Below, one piece after another: positions 10,506 to 20,460 of a stretch of DNA of 64,000 bases. The notes below the pieces were generated by a model, which made no database searches, had not been told where the DNA came from, and saw nothing but the letters and a program-made list of their open reading frames with translations. Origin of the DNA: Diabrotica undecimpunctata (taxonomy: Eukaryota; Arthropoda; Insecta; Coleoptera; Chrysomelidae); the NCBI RefSeq assembly GCF_040954645.1, contig NC_092806.1, forward strand, positions 78,677,141 to 78,741,140. Direction: 5' to 3'. The translations under genes were made by a program, and so were the position numbers. The stretch's first letter is position 1. Each line of letters begins with the position of its first letter.

Positions 10506-13181
10506 CTACTATTTGTTGTTTTGGTCTTTTGTGCTTCCATCTGTGGAAAGCGTCATACCTCATCATCTCTCTTAGTATGTGATTGGGGTGATTCTCTATA
10601 TCTGCAAACTTTGTCCTGGCTTTTTCTTTCATCGTGTCTGTCACTCTGATTTGTTGCAATTCTCTGAAGAGGAATCTTTCTGCAACGTATCTTGGTACGT
10701 TGACTGCTTCTCTAAGGCTGTTGTTGTGAGCCGCTTGTATTTTCTTTTTTTGATGTATTGCATACATGTCCCCAGGCGAGGGATGCATATGTCAGTATGG
10801 GCAGTATTATGCTATTTATTAGTCTTATCTTTGTTTTTATTCTGAGTTTACTTTTCCTCCCTGTTAGTCCTCTTACAGAAGCTCTTGCCATGTTTGCCTT
10901 TTGTACTGTGGCTTCTACGTGTTTGTTGAATGTTAATCCTTTATCCATAATTACTCCGAGGTATTTTGCTTCGCTTTTCCACTCAATGGGATTATCTTGC
11001 ACAGTTACCTGTTCTTCTGGTTGCTGATGCCTCTTTTTGAAAAGTATAGCCTGTGTCTTATCGGAGTTTATTGCTATTTTCCATTTTAAACTCCATTCTT
11101 CTATGTCGTCTAGTGCTGTTTGGAGGTTATTTACCGCAATGTCTATGTTTCTGTGTTTGGCCGCAATCGCTGTGTCGTCGGCATAGAGGCTTAGTAGTGT
11201 ACCTGGTGTTCTAGGTATGTCTGCTGTGTATATTGAGTACAGTAGGGGTGACAGTACCGCTCCCTGTGGCACTCCAGCCTTCGGGTTCCCGAGTTCGGAT
11301 AGGACTTGTCCTATCCGGACTCTGAAACGTCGGTTGCTCAAGTACGACGAGATCAGCCTTGTCATTGCTCCACTGTACCCGTATCTTCTCATTTTGTATA
11401 TTAGTCCTTTATGCCAGACTCTGTCGAATGCTTTGCTTACGTCTAGGAAGGCTGCTCCTGTGTATTGTTTATCGTTGAATCCAGCTGCTATGTACTCTGT
11501 TAGTCTGAGCACTTGTAGCTCACTGGAGTGTTCTGATCTGAAGCCGAATTGGGCTTCAGGTATTATATCTAATCTGTCTGTTTCCGCTTGTAGTCTGCTG
11601 AGTATAATTCTCTCTACAATCTTGCTGATTGCAGGTAGTAAGCTTATTGGCCTGTAATTTTGCGGGAATGTGCTGTCTTTTCCGGGCTTTGGTAACATTA
11701 TGACATGGGCCTCTTTCCATCTGTTCGGGAATTTCTTAAATCTTAGCATTGCATTTATGATGTTAGTTAAGTATACTATAGCTCTCGCTGGTAGATATTT
11801 TAGTGCCCTATTTGTGATTTGGTCAGGTCCGGGTGCTTTTTTCAGCGAGCTATTTTTAATCAGTTCGTTTATCTCCTCTGGTGTTATAGGAGGGATAATT
11901 TCGTTTGGATTATCAGGTCTTTCTCTTTGTCTTTCGACTTCTTCTATGAAGTCGATGTCTTCGTCTGGGTGGTAATTTAATGTACACTCTCTCTCGAGAG
12001 TACTCCTCATTACCTCTGCTTTTTCCTCTACGGTGTATACGATTCCATTTTCCCCGTGTAGTGGGGGGATTGGTTTTCTGTCGGTTCTCAAAATCCTCTG
12101 GAGTCTCCAGAGGTTTTGCATGTGTGGTTCTTGTTCTTCCATATCTCTTATGTGATTTTCCCAGCTTTCACTACGGTGTTGTTGTAGTGCTGTTTGACCT
12201 CTCTGTTTAGTCTGTTTGATCTGTTTTTGTCTGCCTGATTCCTTGTCCTTCTTGCTGTCTGCTTTGCTCTGTTCTTTTCCCTTATCAAGTCTTTTATTGC
12301 TTGTGGTATATCCTTAAATCTTCCAGAATGCATTTCTACTTCCTCTTCTGTAGTGCTGTTTCTGAGCGCTTGTTGGATGATGTTTTCCAACTCTAGGACT
12401 TTGTCTTCTATTTCTCGTGGGGTTTCTATCACTGGAACTATATTTATTCCAGTGCTCACGAGTCTTTTAAAGTTTGTCCATTTTGTTTTCTTTTTAATTC
12501 TTCTGATTGAGCTTTCTTCCTCCCACGTTCCTAGTTCTAATAGGATGGGATTGTGGTCGGTTGTGCCTTCGTTTAACGTTTGTAGTTCTGTTTGTAGTCC
12601 TAGATTTTTTGCTGCTACTATATCTATGTGTGTGGGAAGTCCGTTTCCTAGATAGTGAGTAGGGTCTGTTGGGCCCATTGCCATAATGTCTTCATTATTT
12701 TCGATGTATGTATTTAATAGTCTTCCATTTCTGTTCGTAGCTCTGTCGTTCCAATTAGGGGATCTTGCGTTTAGGTCTCCTATTATTATTGAGGGTTCAT
12801 TATTTAAGAACGTGTTCAGGTCGTCGTCGATCAGTAGATCTTGTGGTCTCACGTAGGCGGAGGTAATGTTGACTTCTCCTTGCCTCATTTGTATTCTTAC
12901 TGTTGTTGCTTGCATAGTGTTTAGTTGCGGTGTTATTAATCTGATATGCTCTATGCCTTTTTTCACTAAGATTGCTGTGCCACCTGATCTTGCTGTGTTG
13001 TCGTTCCTATATATATCGTATCCTGGGAATTTTATACTTATGTTGTTTGTAAGTTTTGTTTCTTGTATTGCAACGACATCCATTTCGTATCTATTGACCA
13101 GTTCGTCCAGTATATTCTGGTTGGTCCTTATGCCTCCTGGATTCCAGGAGCCTATCCTCAAGTATCCCCTATTTGCTTGCA
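10501..13181 (-). pseudogene. Jockey ORF2: endonuclease plus reverse transcriptase
   Basis: The endonuclease part (13181-12148) shows LRIGSWNPGGIR, VVAIQETKL (catalytic E), IIIGDLNARSPNW (D and N) and the terminal GTTDHNPI (S/T-D-H), complete for an APE-like nuclease. The RT part (12142-10712) shows APGPDQITNRALKYLP, NYRPISLLPAISKIVERI, AAFLDVSKAFDRVWHKGL, AGVPQGAVLSPLLYSIY and LYADDTAIAA, followed by YLGVIMDKGLTFNKHV. The C-terminal end lies at 10788-10501. A 1-nt deletion near 12170 separates nuclease and RT, and an indel in an A-run near 10750 separates the RT from its tail. The start overlaps the ORF1 stop (TAG/GTG), so the original initiation codon seems lost. Nicking of target DNA and target-primed reverse transcription would be its role. 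Confidence 0.88.
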
Positions 13182-14783
13182 CTAGTTCAGTGCTAGCTTT
13201 ATGTCTGCTATCGCCTCGTTGACTACTCTAGTTAGTAACTCTTTCACAGAGTTAACTAGGCCGTCTTGGTGTTGCCTTGAGATAAGGATGGTGTTTTCCT
13301 TTTCTTGTGCTTTTGCTGCCTGGGCGTATGATGGGCCGCCGGGAGTGATTTGTGGCCTTCTTTGCGCCGTTGCATTTTGTCTTTTGATCTTAGGGCAATT
13401 GGCAGCTTTTGCTGGAGTGTTCCTCTCCGCATTTTACGCAGCGAGGTGCTTTAAAGCACGCTCTCTGCGCGTGATGGTGCAGTTGAAGCACTGTGTGGGC
13501 CCTGTTGCTTTACGTAAGTCCTGTATTTTTATTTTCATGTGCATCAGGTTAGTGATGCTTTTTAGCTTTTCGGTGTCCTCCCTCTCCACCGTCATGACAA
13601 ACATTGGTAAATGTCTCCTGTCGCTCTTTCTTGAAGTCATGTTCTTAATCGACACGACTTCTATTTCATATTCATCTCTGATGGCCTCGAACATCTCAGT
13701 CGTGTTCGTAGTTGGAGGTAACCCTCTCAAAACCATCCTTGGTTTAATATCTTCTTCCAGTGGGAATGCAATCCATTGTATTGGATTTTCTTCATTGAAT
13801 TTCTCAATGATTTTTACCATTTTGCGGTAGTCCTCGGGGTTCTTGGCTTGGATGAGTGTTTCCCTGCCACTTCTCGACAGCTTGTTCGCTGTGATAACTT
13901 GTTGTTTTTGTGCAATACTTAGTATTGCACCCGTGTATCTCACACTCTGTAATTTGATTACAGGTGGTTTTGCCCAAGTTTTCTTGGGTGCTTCTTCAAT
14001 GTCCATCTGTGACGGAGACGGAGGACGCCGATCGGCTTTTGCTTCACCTTCCTGATGTTGCTTCGGAGGGGTGAGGGGTGGGAAATCTTCTTTTCTTCCT
14101 TTTGTTGTTTTGTCTTCTTTTTGCGAATTTTTTGGGATTGTTCCCGTAGCTTCGGCTTGAGTATTTTTTGGAATGGCTCCTGTGGTTTTTTGTTTCTTTT
14201 TTCCCTGAGTTTTCGGGTTTTCCTCTGGTTTCGCCTGATTTTTCAGGTTGTCTTCGTGTTTGTTTTTCTGCGCCTGGTTTTCCAGGTTGTCCTCGATGAT
14301 GGACTTTTGTGAGGCTACCATTGTGTCTTGAAGCTCTTCTATCTTTTTTCTTAAAGACGCTATTTCTGCATCTTTTTCCTTTAGTAAAGTCCTTAGTGCT
14401 TGTAGTTCAGACTTTTCGTCTTCGCTACTTCTTTGTCTGGTCCTTTTTTGGGTTAGCCTTTTTGGTGTGTCATCGTCGGTAGTTAGTGGTTCTTCGCGGT
14501 TTCCCTCCGCTTTGTCTTTTGTCCTCTTCTTCTTGTTTTTGGGACGTTTGAATTCCCCTTCGTTATCTTGTTTTTCATCTTCTATCGGTAGCTCTTTGAA
14601 AATTTCATAATTTGCGCTGTCGTCATCCATGGGGGGTAGTGCGTCGTAGATGTTACAGTGGAGTTTCCTCTCACTGTAACCATATGGGGTGGGACTGGGG
14701 GCTGCCTTTCTGTCAGGCGGGGATCGAGAGCGATCCATTTTGGGGGACGGATGTCTTAACGTGGATGATGGCTTTTTTGTCAT
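13182..14783 (-). pseudogene. Jockey ORF1: gag-like nucleic-acid-binding protein
   Basis: The ORF starts at 14783 (MTKKPSSTLRHPSP). A proline/charged N-terminal region is followed by a coiled-coil (ELQALRTLLKEKDAEIASL, residues about 130-150). Then comes a low-complexity region with repeated KNQAQ/PKNTQ words, and a PRE_C2HC-like domain (PRMVLRGLPPTTNTTEMFEA). A first knuckle starts at QCFNC. One indel near 13470 and another near 13395 break the end of the frame; in the shifted frame a clean CVKCGEEHSSKSC knuckle is readable. The stop at 13182-13184 overlaps the ORF2 start. In relatives this protein packages the LINE RNA. Confidence 0.82.
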
Positions 14784-15190
14784 CCGTCTGGCCCGTTGCC
14801 AGCACGGTTTCTGGGTGCCACCCAGTGACCTCTTACGCGGTAGTTCACGCTTTAGGCAGAACTAAAGCAGGGATCCTCTTGAGTTTCTCCATTCTCTGAC
14901 CCTGGGGCCGTGTCTGCCAGATATAGAGTTCTAAACAACTATATTCCACAGTGTCATCCCAACGGAGGCACAGAGAATATCCCGACGGGCAAGCCCGTAT
15001 GCTTTTTCGCTTTCCTACGCCTCAATTTTGGCCTCCGTGAAGATCTGATTTAAAAAACAAATCTCCCGGCTAACCTAGTTGTGACGTAGGATTTTGCCTC
15101 TCTTTTTCAGGCCTAGGCGCTGTTAACGCCAAGTCTCCGCTACCGTGCTTACATACACGGCACGAACTGATAAGTTCGGCTCGGACTTAT
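14784..15190 (-). other. Presumed Jockey 5' leader
   Basis: GC-richer leader without an open frame, ending (plus-strand side) next to the MITE right arm. It contains a local inverted word pair, AACTGATAAGTT and AACTGATAAGTCC (complementary reading), at about 15165-15198 on the junction with the MITE. Promoter function is inferred from the position only. Confidence 0.4.
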
Positions 15191-15195
15191 CAGTT

Positions 15196-15262
15196 AAAAA
15201 TTAAAACGTCAATAAACTTATTTTAACCTGCAATTGCGATTTATTCCCATTAAAATAGTAAT
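15196..15262 (+). mobile_element. Right arm of the split palindromic MITE
   Basis: AAACGTCAATAAACTTATTT followed by GGC/GCGATTTATTCCCATT and AATAGTAAT is the reverse complement of the arm at 6778-6885. The next 12 bases (15263-15274, TAGATCTTATCT) repeat the 12 bases before the left arm. Confidence 0.65.
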
Positions 15263-15286
15263 TAGATCTTATCTCTGTCATTAGCC

Positions 15287-15830
15287 CGGTTGGTATTTCT
15301 CTTCTTCTTCTTTCTTTTTAATGACTGCTTGGATGTAATTGTGAACACTATTCCATCCCTCCGTATTTTCCGTCATCTTTACGATCATCTCTTACAGTCA
15401 CAGGGTTCATACCTATTTCTTTATACATTCTGTTTCTCTCCACTGTACATCTATTACACTCCAGCATTGTGTGAGTAACAGTGTCGGAATATTCGCAGTA
15501 TAGGCATTTATCTGCATCTGTCTTTCTGAACCTATGAATATACGCCCTAAAACAGACAATCTACCCAGTTCCTTAGGCTCGGGATCAGCATCTTTGTCCA
15601 CTGAGCAACATCTTCCTTGTTGTTCCACTCTTCTTGCCATTTTTCCATTGATCTTTCCCTTTCTTTTTTTATAGCTGTTGTCAAATGCTTTCTTCTCCCA
15701 TAGAGATGTCCCTTTTCTTTTTTCTGCTCTAACACATGCAGAGGAACACAACCCGTGATAGTCCACAAGGCCGCCGCAGATACAGTCCTGTAGGCGCATG
15801 CTACTCGCAACAGACTCGTTCTGTCTAATT
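15287..15830 (-). pseudogene. R1-like LINE 3' fragment
   Basis: Read on the minus strand, the order is LRVACAYRTVSAAALWTITG, then GCVPLHVL, KWQEEWNNKEDVAQWTK and LIPSLRNWVDC. A Cys-His knuckle follows in another frame (CLYCEYSDTVTHTMLECNRC, about 15440-15510). AYRTVSA..L..ITG..P and W..RLIPDLR are typical of the region after the RT in R1-type LINEs. Two or more frameshifts occur and the RT itself is absent. Confidence 0.65.
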
Positions 15831-16035
15831 TTTTATAAGCCTAATATTAGGTATCTATATCTAAATATAATGAAAAATATTATTAATTATTGCGTATTTA
15901 TACAATAATTATTGTGTTCTACATATTTAAAGTGGTAATTTAATTATTCAATCAGCGTTTTGGATTTTTTGTATTGTGTGTTAAAGACAAGTTACATTTT
16001 TCTACTATTCTTTATATATTGTTTACTTTATATGC
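15831..16035. other. AT-rich spacer
   Basis: Nothing recognised. Confidence 0.5.
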
Positions 16036-16085
16036 CCTGGGGGGGGGGGGTTTAACCCCTAAACCCCCCCCTGGGTGCGCCACAG
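16036..16085. repeat. G-run/C-run inverted repeat, possible hAT-type terminus
   Basis: CCCTGG followed by a run of about a dozen G, then GTTTAACCCCTAAA, then a C-run and CTGGGTGCGCCAC. TIRs rich in GGGGTTTAACCCC next to GTGGCGCACCCAG are common at the ends of nonautonomous hAT elements. No second end was found. Confidence 0.35.
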
Positions 16086-16089
16086 CTTT

Positions 16090-16460
16090 AAATTACCAAA
16101 TGAGTAGCTAAGCGCAGAACAGGCGTACGTATCTAATGCCTTAAACAAATTTTTACTATTAAAATATGATCCATTTAGCTATTTTACTGCTTTGAGCTCA
16201 GTCTTACTCTTTGAGCACTTTATGTTTTGAGCATCCGATCTAGGCAGTTTTGAGTAGAAACCGCTAACTTACGATCATCCATATACAACAGATGATTAAG
16301 GTTCGCCACACCAGTATTGTTATTTTTTATGATAAAACCTGAGTCAATGGAGTTCATTTTCAATTCAATTGAACTCAAAGAGTCCCCTTAGAAAAGACCT
16401 CGGGAGACATCTTTAGTTTCGATATTGTTTTCACCAGGTATTTGAAGGTGAATTCTATTT
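16090..16460 (-). pseudogene. RLE-type LINE copy 4, RT palm fragment
   Basis: On the minus strand about 16450-16270 gives IHLQIPGENNIETKDVSRG, then a broken SIELKMNSIDSGFIIKNN and VANLNHLLYMDDRKLA, i.e. the YMDD box of the same family as copies 1 and 2. Strongly decayed. Confidence 0.6.
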
Positions 16461-16504
16461 TTCTACTATTAATTCTATAATTCTATATTATATTATCATC
16501 GACT

Positions 16505-16515
16505 TTTATATATAC

Positions 16516-16608
<93 letters not shown>
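16505..16608. repeat. (TA)n tract
   Basis: Nearly pure TA with ACAT and TTTA interruptions, next to the foldback element. Confidence 0.95.
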
Positions 16609-16610
16609 AT

Positions 16611-18188
16611 TAGCGGAAACGTTTCGTTTTGTACTTACAAAACAGCATGAGTCCAAATCTGCAAGAGTAATACTCTTTTGGAAGGATTATTGAAGCTCTT
16701 TAAATTAAAAGAGAAAGCCAATAAGTGACCTTTCATGTTGATTAAAAGTATAATAATAATGTAAAATGTGACTTACATCAGCAGTAATACAATATGGATG
16801 GTAATTACAGCTACAAGTGTTCAAAGAATTGGGCAAAATTTTAAAATTCACATCACGCTATCATATTGGTAAGAGTACAATCACTTACTTAAACAATCAA
16901 AAATCAGATTTAAACAAGTGTATTTGAATTACAAAAATAGCTTTAGTTGATAAATGAAACTAGGAAAACAGCCGCCTGGCAATTATTTGCAAATTAATAC
17001 AAGTAAAAATATAGACAACACAAAGCACCTGTCCATTTTAAATTTAAGTTCAAGAAACCAACGTAGTTAAAAACACAAAACATTGATAGTTAAAAATATC
17101 ACATAATTATTACATAAACAATTAATTACTTGTTTCAAAAGCACTAGAAGTGCATACCGGCAAATTGATGATTTACGGCATGTCTTGAGTATCTATTACT
17201 TATAGGTAGAGAGAGATGACAGGTGTCGCGAAAATTTAAAATTTGTAGTGTTAATACTGGCCTACAATATGGATGTATACAATTACAATTATCTAACAAT
17301 TGTGTGATTTTAAATTAACAAATTAGTAATATTTTATAGCAGATAAAAGGAATGTTTTATTATTTGATTTAATTGTATATAATATTAATGTTGCACAACA
17401 AGAAAGAAATTAGGATATCTACGACAACAAATGTAACTGAATTGATAAACACCCACTATGTCCATTATTCAATGGAAATAGTAATAATTTTTAATATATG
17501 GTGTTATAAATAAAGATATGTAATCAAACTAGTGAAGTTGAAGACCGTGACATACATTATATAAAGTGTGAAACAATACATCAATCTAAGTATTGTTCTC
17601 ATCTAAACAACAAAAAAGGGACAGGGAGGCAACAGCTTATTGAAATGCCACAATGGCGACTGGCAATTAATACCTAAGACATGCCGTAAATCATCAATTT
17701 GCCGGTATGCACTTTACTTTTTACAAGTAATTAATAATTGTTTTTGTAATAATTATGTGATATTTTTACCTATTAATGTTAACTACACTGGTTTTTCTAC
17801 TTAAATTTAAAATAAACACGTGCTTTGTGTTGTTGGTATTTATACTTGTGTAAATTTGCAAATAATTGCCAGTCGGCTGTTTCCAAGTTTCATTTATCAA
17901 CTAAGGCTATTTAATATATTTGTTAAACCTGATTTTTCATGGATTAAGTAAGTGATTGTAATCTTACCAATACGATTACATGATGTGAATTTTAAAATTT
18001 TTTCAATTTTTTATATTACCGCTCATGTAAATCACATTTTACATTATTATTCTCCTTTCAATCAACATGAGAGGTCACTTATTGGCCATTTTTTAAATTT
18101 AAATAGCTTCACTAAAACTTCCAAAAGAGTAATCTTGCAGATTTGAACCGATGCTGTTTTTTAAGTACAAAACGAAACGTTTCCGCTA
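16611..18188. mobile_element. Foldback element with about 550-bp imperfect inverted arms
   Basis: The ends are ATTAGCGGAAACGTTTCG at 16611 and the reverse complement at 18171-18188. The complementarity continues inward for about 550 bp: for example GTGCATACCGGCAAATTGAT at about 17151-17170 pairs with the block at about 17692-17711. The right arm lacks a few tens of bases present in the left arm (around 16770-16830). The central 500 bp is unique and noncoding. This is the form of a nonautonomous long-TIR DNA transposon. The superfamily is not decided because the flanks are TA-rich and hide the target duplication. Confidence 0.8.
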
Positions 18189-18310
18189 ATATATGGAATA
18201 GAAACATCTTGCTTTGTTTCTCTGAGATCTTCAAGAGTTAAAGTGTGAAAGGTTTTCCACCCCTTCCCATTGTTTTATCACTGCTTATCTAGTTTGACAC
18301 TCGTTACTCC

Positions 18311-18351
18311 ATTTGGGTGTGCAGCGGACACCATCCGCTGCACACCCAAAT
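18311..18351. other. Perfect 18-bp hairpin with 5-nt loop
   Basis: The arm ATTTGGGTGTGCAGCGGA (18311-18328), spacer CACCA and the exact reverse complement (18334-18351). It sits 12 bp before a TA tract. Function unknown. Confidence 0.85.
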
Positions 18352-18361
18352 ATTTGAGTTT

Positions 18362-18362
<1 letters not shown>

Positions 18363-18440
<78 letters not shown>
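18363..18440. repeat. (TA)n tract
   Basis: Pure TA repeat. Confidence 0.95.
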
Positions 18441-18443
<3 letters not shown>

Positions 18444-18674
18444 TGGATGGGCTAGAGTCAATAAAAAGGGGCTATTCTTCATACTCAAGCTTTCAATTGT
18501 GTCTACAATTATTTTCAAGAGCTAACAAAAATATAAAATATCAATAAGTGGAACTTTGCAAAAAAATAATAACTCACCAAATAAAATTAGTTTAGTTAAT
18601 AAAATTATGCTGCTACACATATTTAAAAAACATTTTTTACATTTTTGCAACATAATTAATTTTGAAAACTTATT

Positions 18675-19437
18675 TAGGAAGTCCAGAAAGGCGATGGAAA
18701 GAGTGCCCGCGGAGTTGCTAATCCCTCTCCAGCCCCGCCTAAACCAAAGGTGAAGATACCCGTATCAGAGGCTGGCAACGGTTTCACCTCTAAAAGAGGA
18801 CATGGACCGGCAGCCCCCGGTGTGAAACTCCTTCACCCAAGTACATTCACGGAGAACAAGCCTCAGAATTACAAGAAGTTAGGCAGTGGTTGAAACACGC
18901 CGTTGCCTCTCCCAAAAGCTTCGCGGAAGCCACCTTAAGACATCTTAAGATGGCTACTATAGATGAAGTAAAGGCGTACGAAAAAGTAATTTCCAACCGG
19001 GAGAACCATATAAAATGCAGCCTGATAAGGAATGGGACAGAGTAACCTTTTCCATCTCCAGCAACCAGGTAAAAGCGCCCACGTTTAACTCGTAGAATTA
19101 CTCTGGTGAGATCATTAAAGTAGTCTGTGATGACGATGGGGCCCTTGCATAGCTGGAAAAGGTTACACTCGACAACAAACCGTGGGACAAGGCATCACTA
19201 GCTGTTGTCAGTCAGGATATGCCCCCGAAGCTTACCAATGTTTCCCTATGGATCCTTGAGGATGCTACTACTACCTCCGAGGACCCAGAAAGAGTGCTGC
19301 GAACGGTGCAAAATCCAAACATGGCAGTTGCGAGATGGAGCACCCTCCACCATGAGTTAAAACAGGATCCTAAAGGATACCTGTTTGTCTTTGGAATCGG
19401 AGACGAGAACATAGCTGTCCTTAGACAGCAATATTAA
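18675..19437 (+). pseudogene. DUF4780-like gag/ORF1 fragment
   Basis: An open stretch at 19219-19437 reads PPKLTNVSLWIL, EDPERVLRTVQNPNM, ARWSTLHHELKQDPKGYLF and FGIGDENIAVLRQQ, the order expected of a DUF4780 domain, which in insects is usually found in retrotransposon ORF1-like proteins. Upstream, in shifting frames, come a proline-rich stretch (NPSPAPPKPKVKIPVSEAGNG), LRKWLKHAVASPKSFAEATL and WDRVTFSISSNQVKAPTF. At least three frameshifts or stops occur. It is joined directly to the 3' part of an RLE-type LINE at about 19440; whether both belong to one element cannot be told here. Confidence 0.6.
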
Positions 19438-19439
19438 TA

Positions 19440-19726
19440 ATAAAAATAAAAATCTTGTACTATTTAATAAACTAACGAGACAAACAACACTAATTGACGT
19501 GGCTATACCTAACAACAATAATCTGCGTGTTAAATACAACGAAAAAATCGCCAAGTACAGAAATCTGGAAATATAGATAAAGAGACAATGGAGAATAAAT
19601 AGTACCCAGATGATACCTATTATTTTTTTACTACTGATATTCCAAAGTCATTCCGAAGAACCTCCTAGAAAACATAAAAAAGCTGCGTCTGAATGAAGAT
19701 CTCTATATGACTATGCAGAAAGCTGT
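19440..19726 (+). pseudogene. RLE-type LINE copy 5, 3' part, first segment
   Basis: LVLFNKLTRQTTLIDVAIP is the second half of the restriction-like endonuclease motif, followed by NNNNLRVKYNEKIAKYRNLE. The copy is interrupted at 19726 by gypsy element 1 and resumes at 26408. CTGT at 19723-19726 is repeated at 26408-26411. Confidence 0.75.
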
Positions 19727-20200
19727 TATGGTAAAACGTTGGGGTTATGGTAAATGCTGGGGTTGTTATAGTTGATAAACCATTTATTCAGAACACAACT
19801 TTACACTATTTCTTAACATTACTTATTCTACTTGTATTCAGTACTTAGTTGACGTTTCTGAGACTACTTCATAATAAAATGATACGCGTTACATCAAGTT
19901 GTTATCTTCACGTTAATTTAGTTCTGCCTCCAAAGATAAAAGTCGTTGTCTCTTTTATAAGAGACCTTGCAACCGTCAGCAGTCGTTCATTAGTGGGTCA
20001 AGTTTTACATACCTAACCTACGACAAATTTGTGTGTTCATAATTCTGCCGACTTTACACAATTCTAATCGAGGCTATTTTATTGATGTCCTAGATTCGAA
20101 TTATTAAACATATTTTATATAAACAAATACGAAATGTATTACACGTTCCTTTTAAACTTTATCTTTTTATGAATTATAATATTTTAGGGATAATACCACA
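19727..20200 (-). repeat. Element 1 3' LTR
   Basis: 474 bp, identical by eye to 25934-26407. In element orientation it begins TGTGGTATTA and ends TTTTACCATA; TGGTA/TACCA form a short inverted pair at the ends. Confidence 0.92.
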
Positions 20201-20212
20201 CCATCCCTCTTA
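20201..20212 (-). promoter_or_regulatory. Polypurine tract of element 1
   Basis: In element orientation AAGAGGGATGG lies directly before the 3' LTR; it would prime plus-strand DNA synthesis. Confidence 0.7.
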
Positions 20213-20460
20213 CGGAAAAAATTTCTCTCTTGCAACTGTCTCATTCCTCTCTCCCTTTCCCTTAGGAAGAAGAGAAATTTTTCAACCTCAAATAAGTACT
20301 GTTTACCTATGCTACTGTATACATGTACATTATCTTAAATCTAAAACATATGTGATAAAAATAGTTTATTAGTTTGCCCTATTCGATTATTTGTTTACGC
20401 CGCGATTGTTCATTTGCTCTGTCACTTTTCCGCAATATCACTAATATTGTTCACTTATGT

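Larger units (their letters stand above)
10295..15190 (-). mobile_element. Jockey-clade LINE, nearly full length
   Basis: In minus-strand order the parts are: a 5' leader (15190-14784), ORF1 with a zinc-knuckle gag-like protein, ORF2 with apurinic-type endonuclease and reverse transcriptase, and a 3' UTR with a tandem repeat next to a TA tract. Only three to four small indels interrupt the two ORFs, so this is one of the younger LINEs in the window. It sits between the two arms of the split MITE, together with the RTE-like elements. Confidence 0.85.

Noticed and set aside
11217..13830. Plus-strand open frames opposite the Jockey LINE
   Set aside because: They are antisense shadows of ORF1 and ORF2, which show clear domains on the minus strand.
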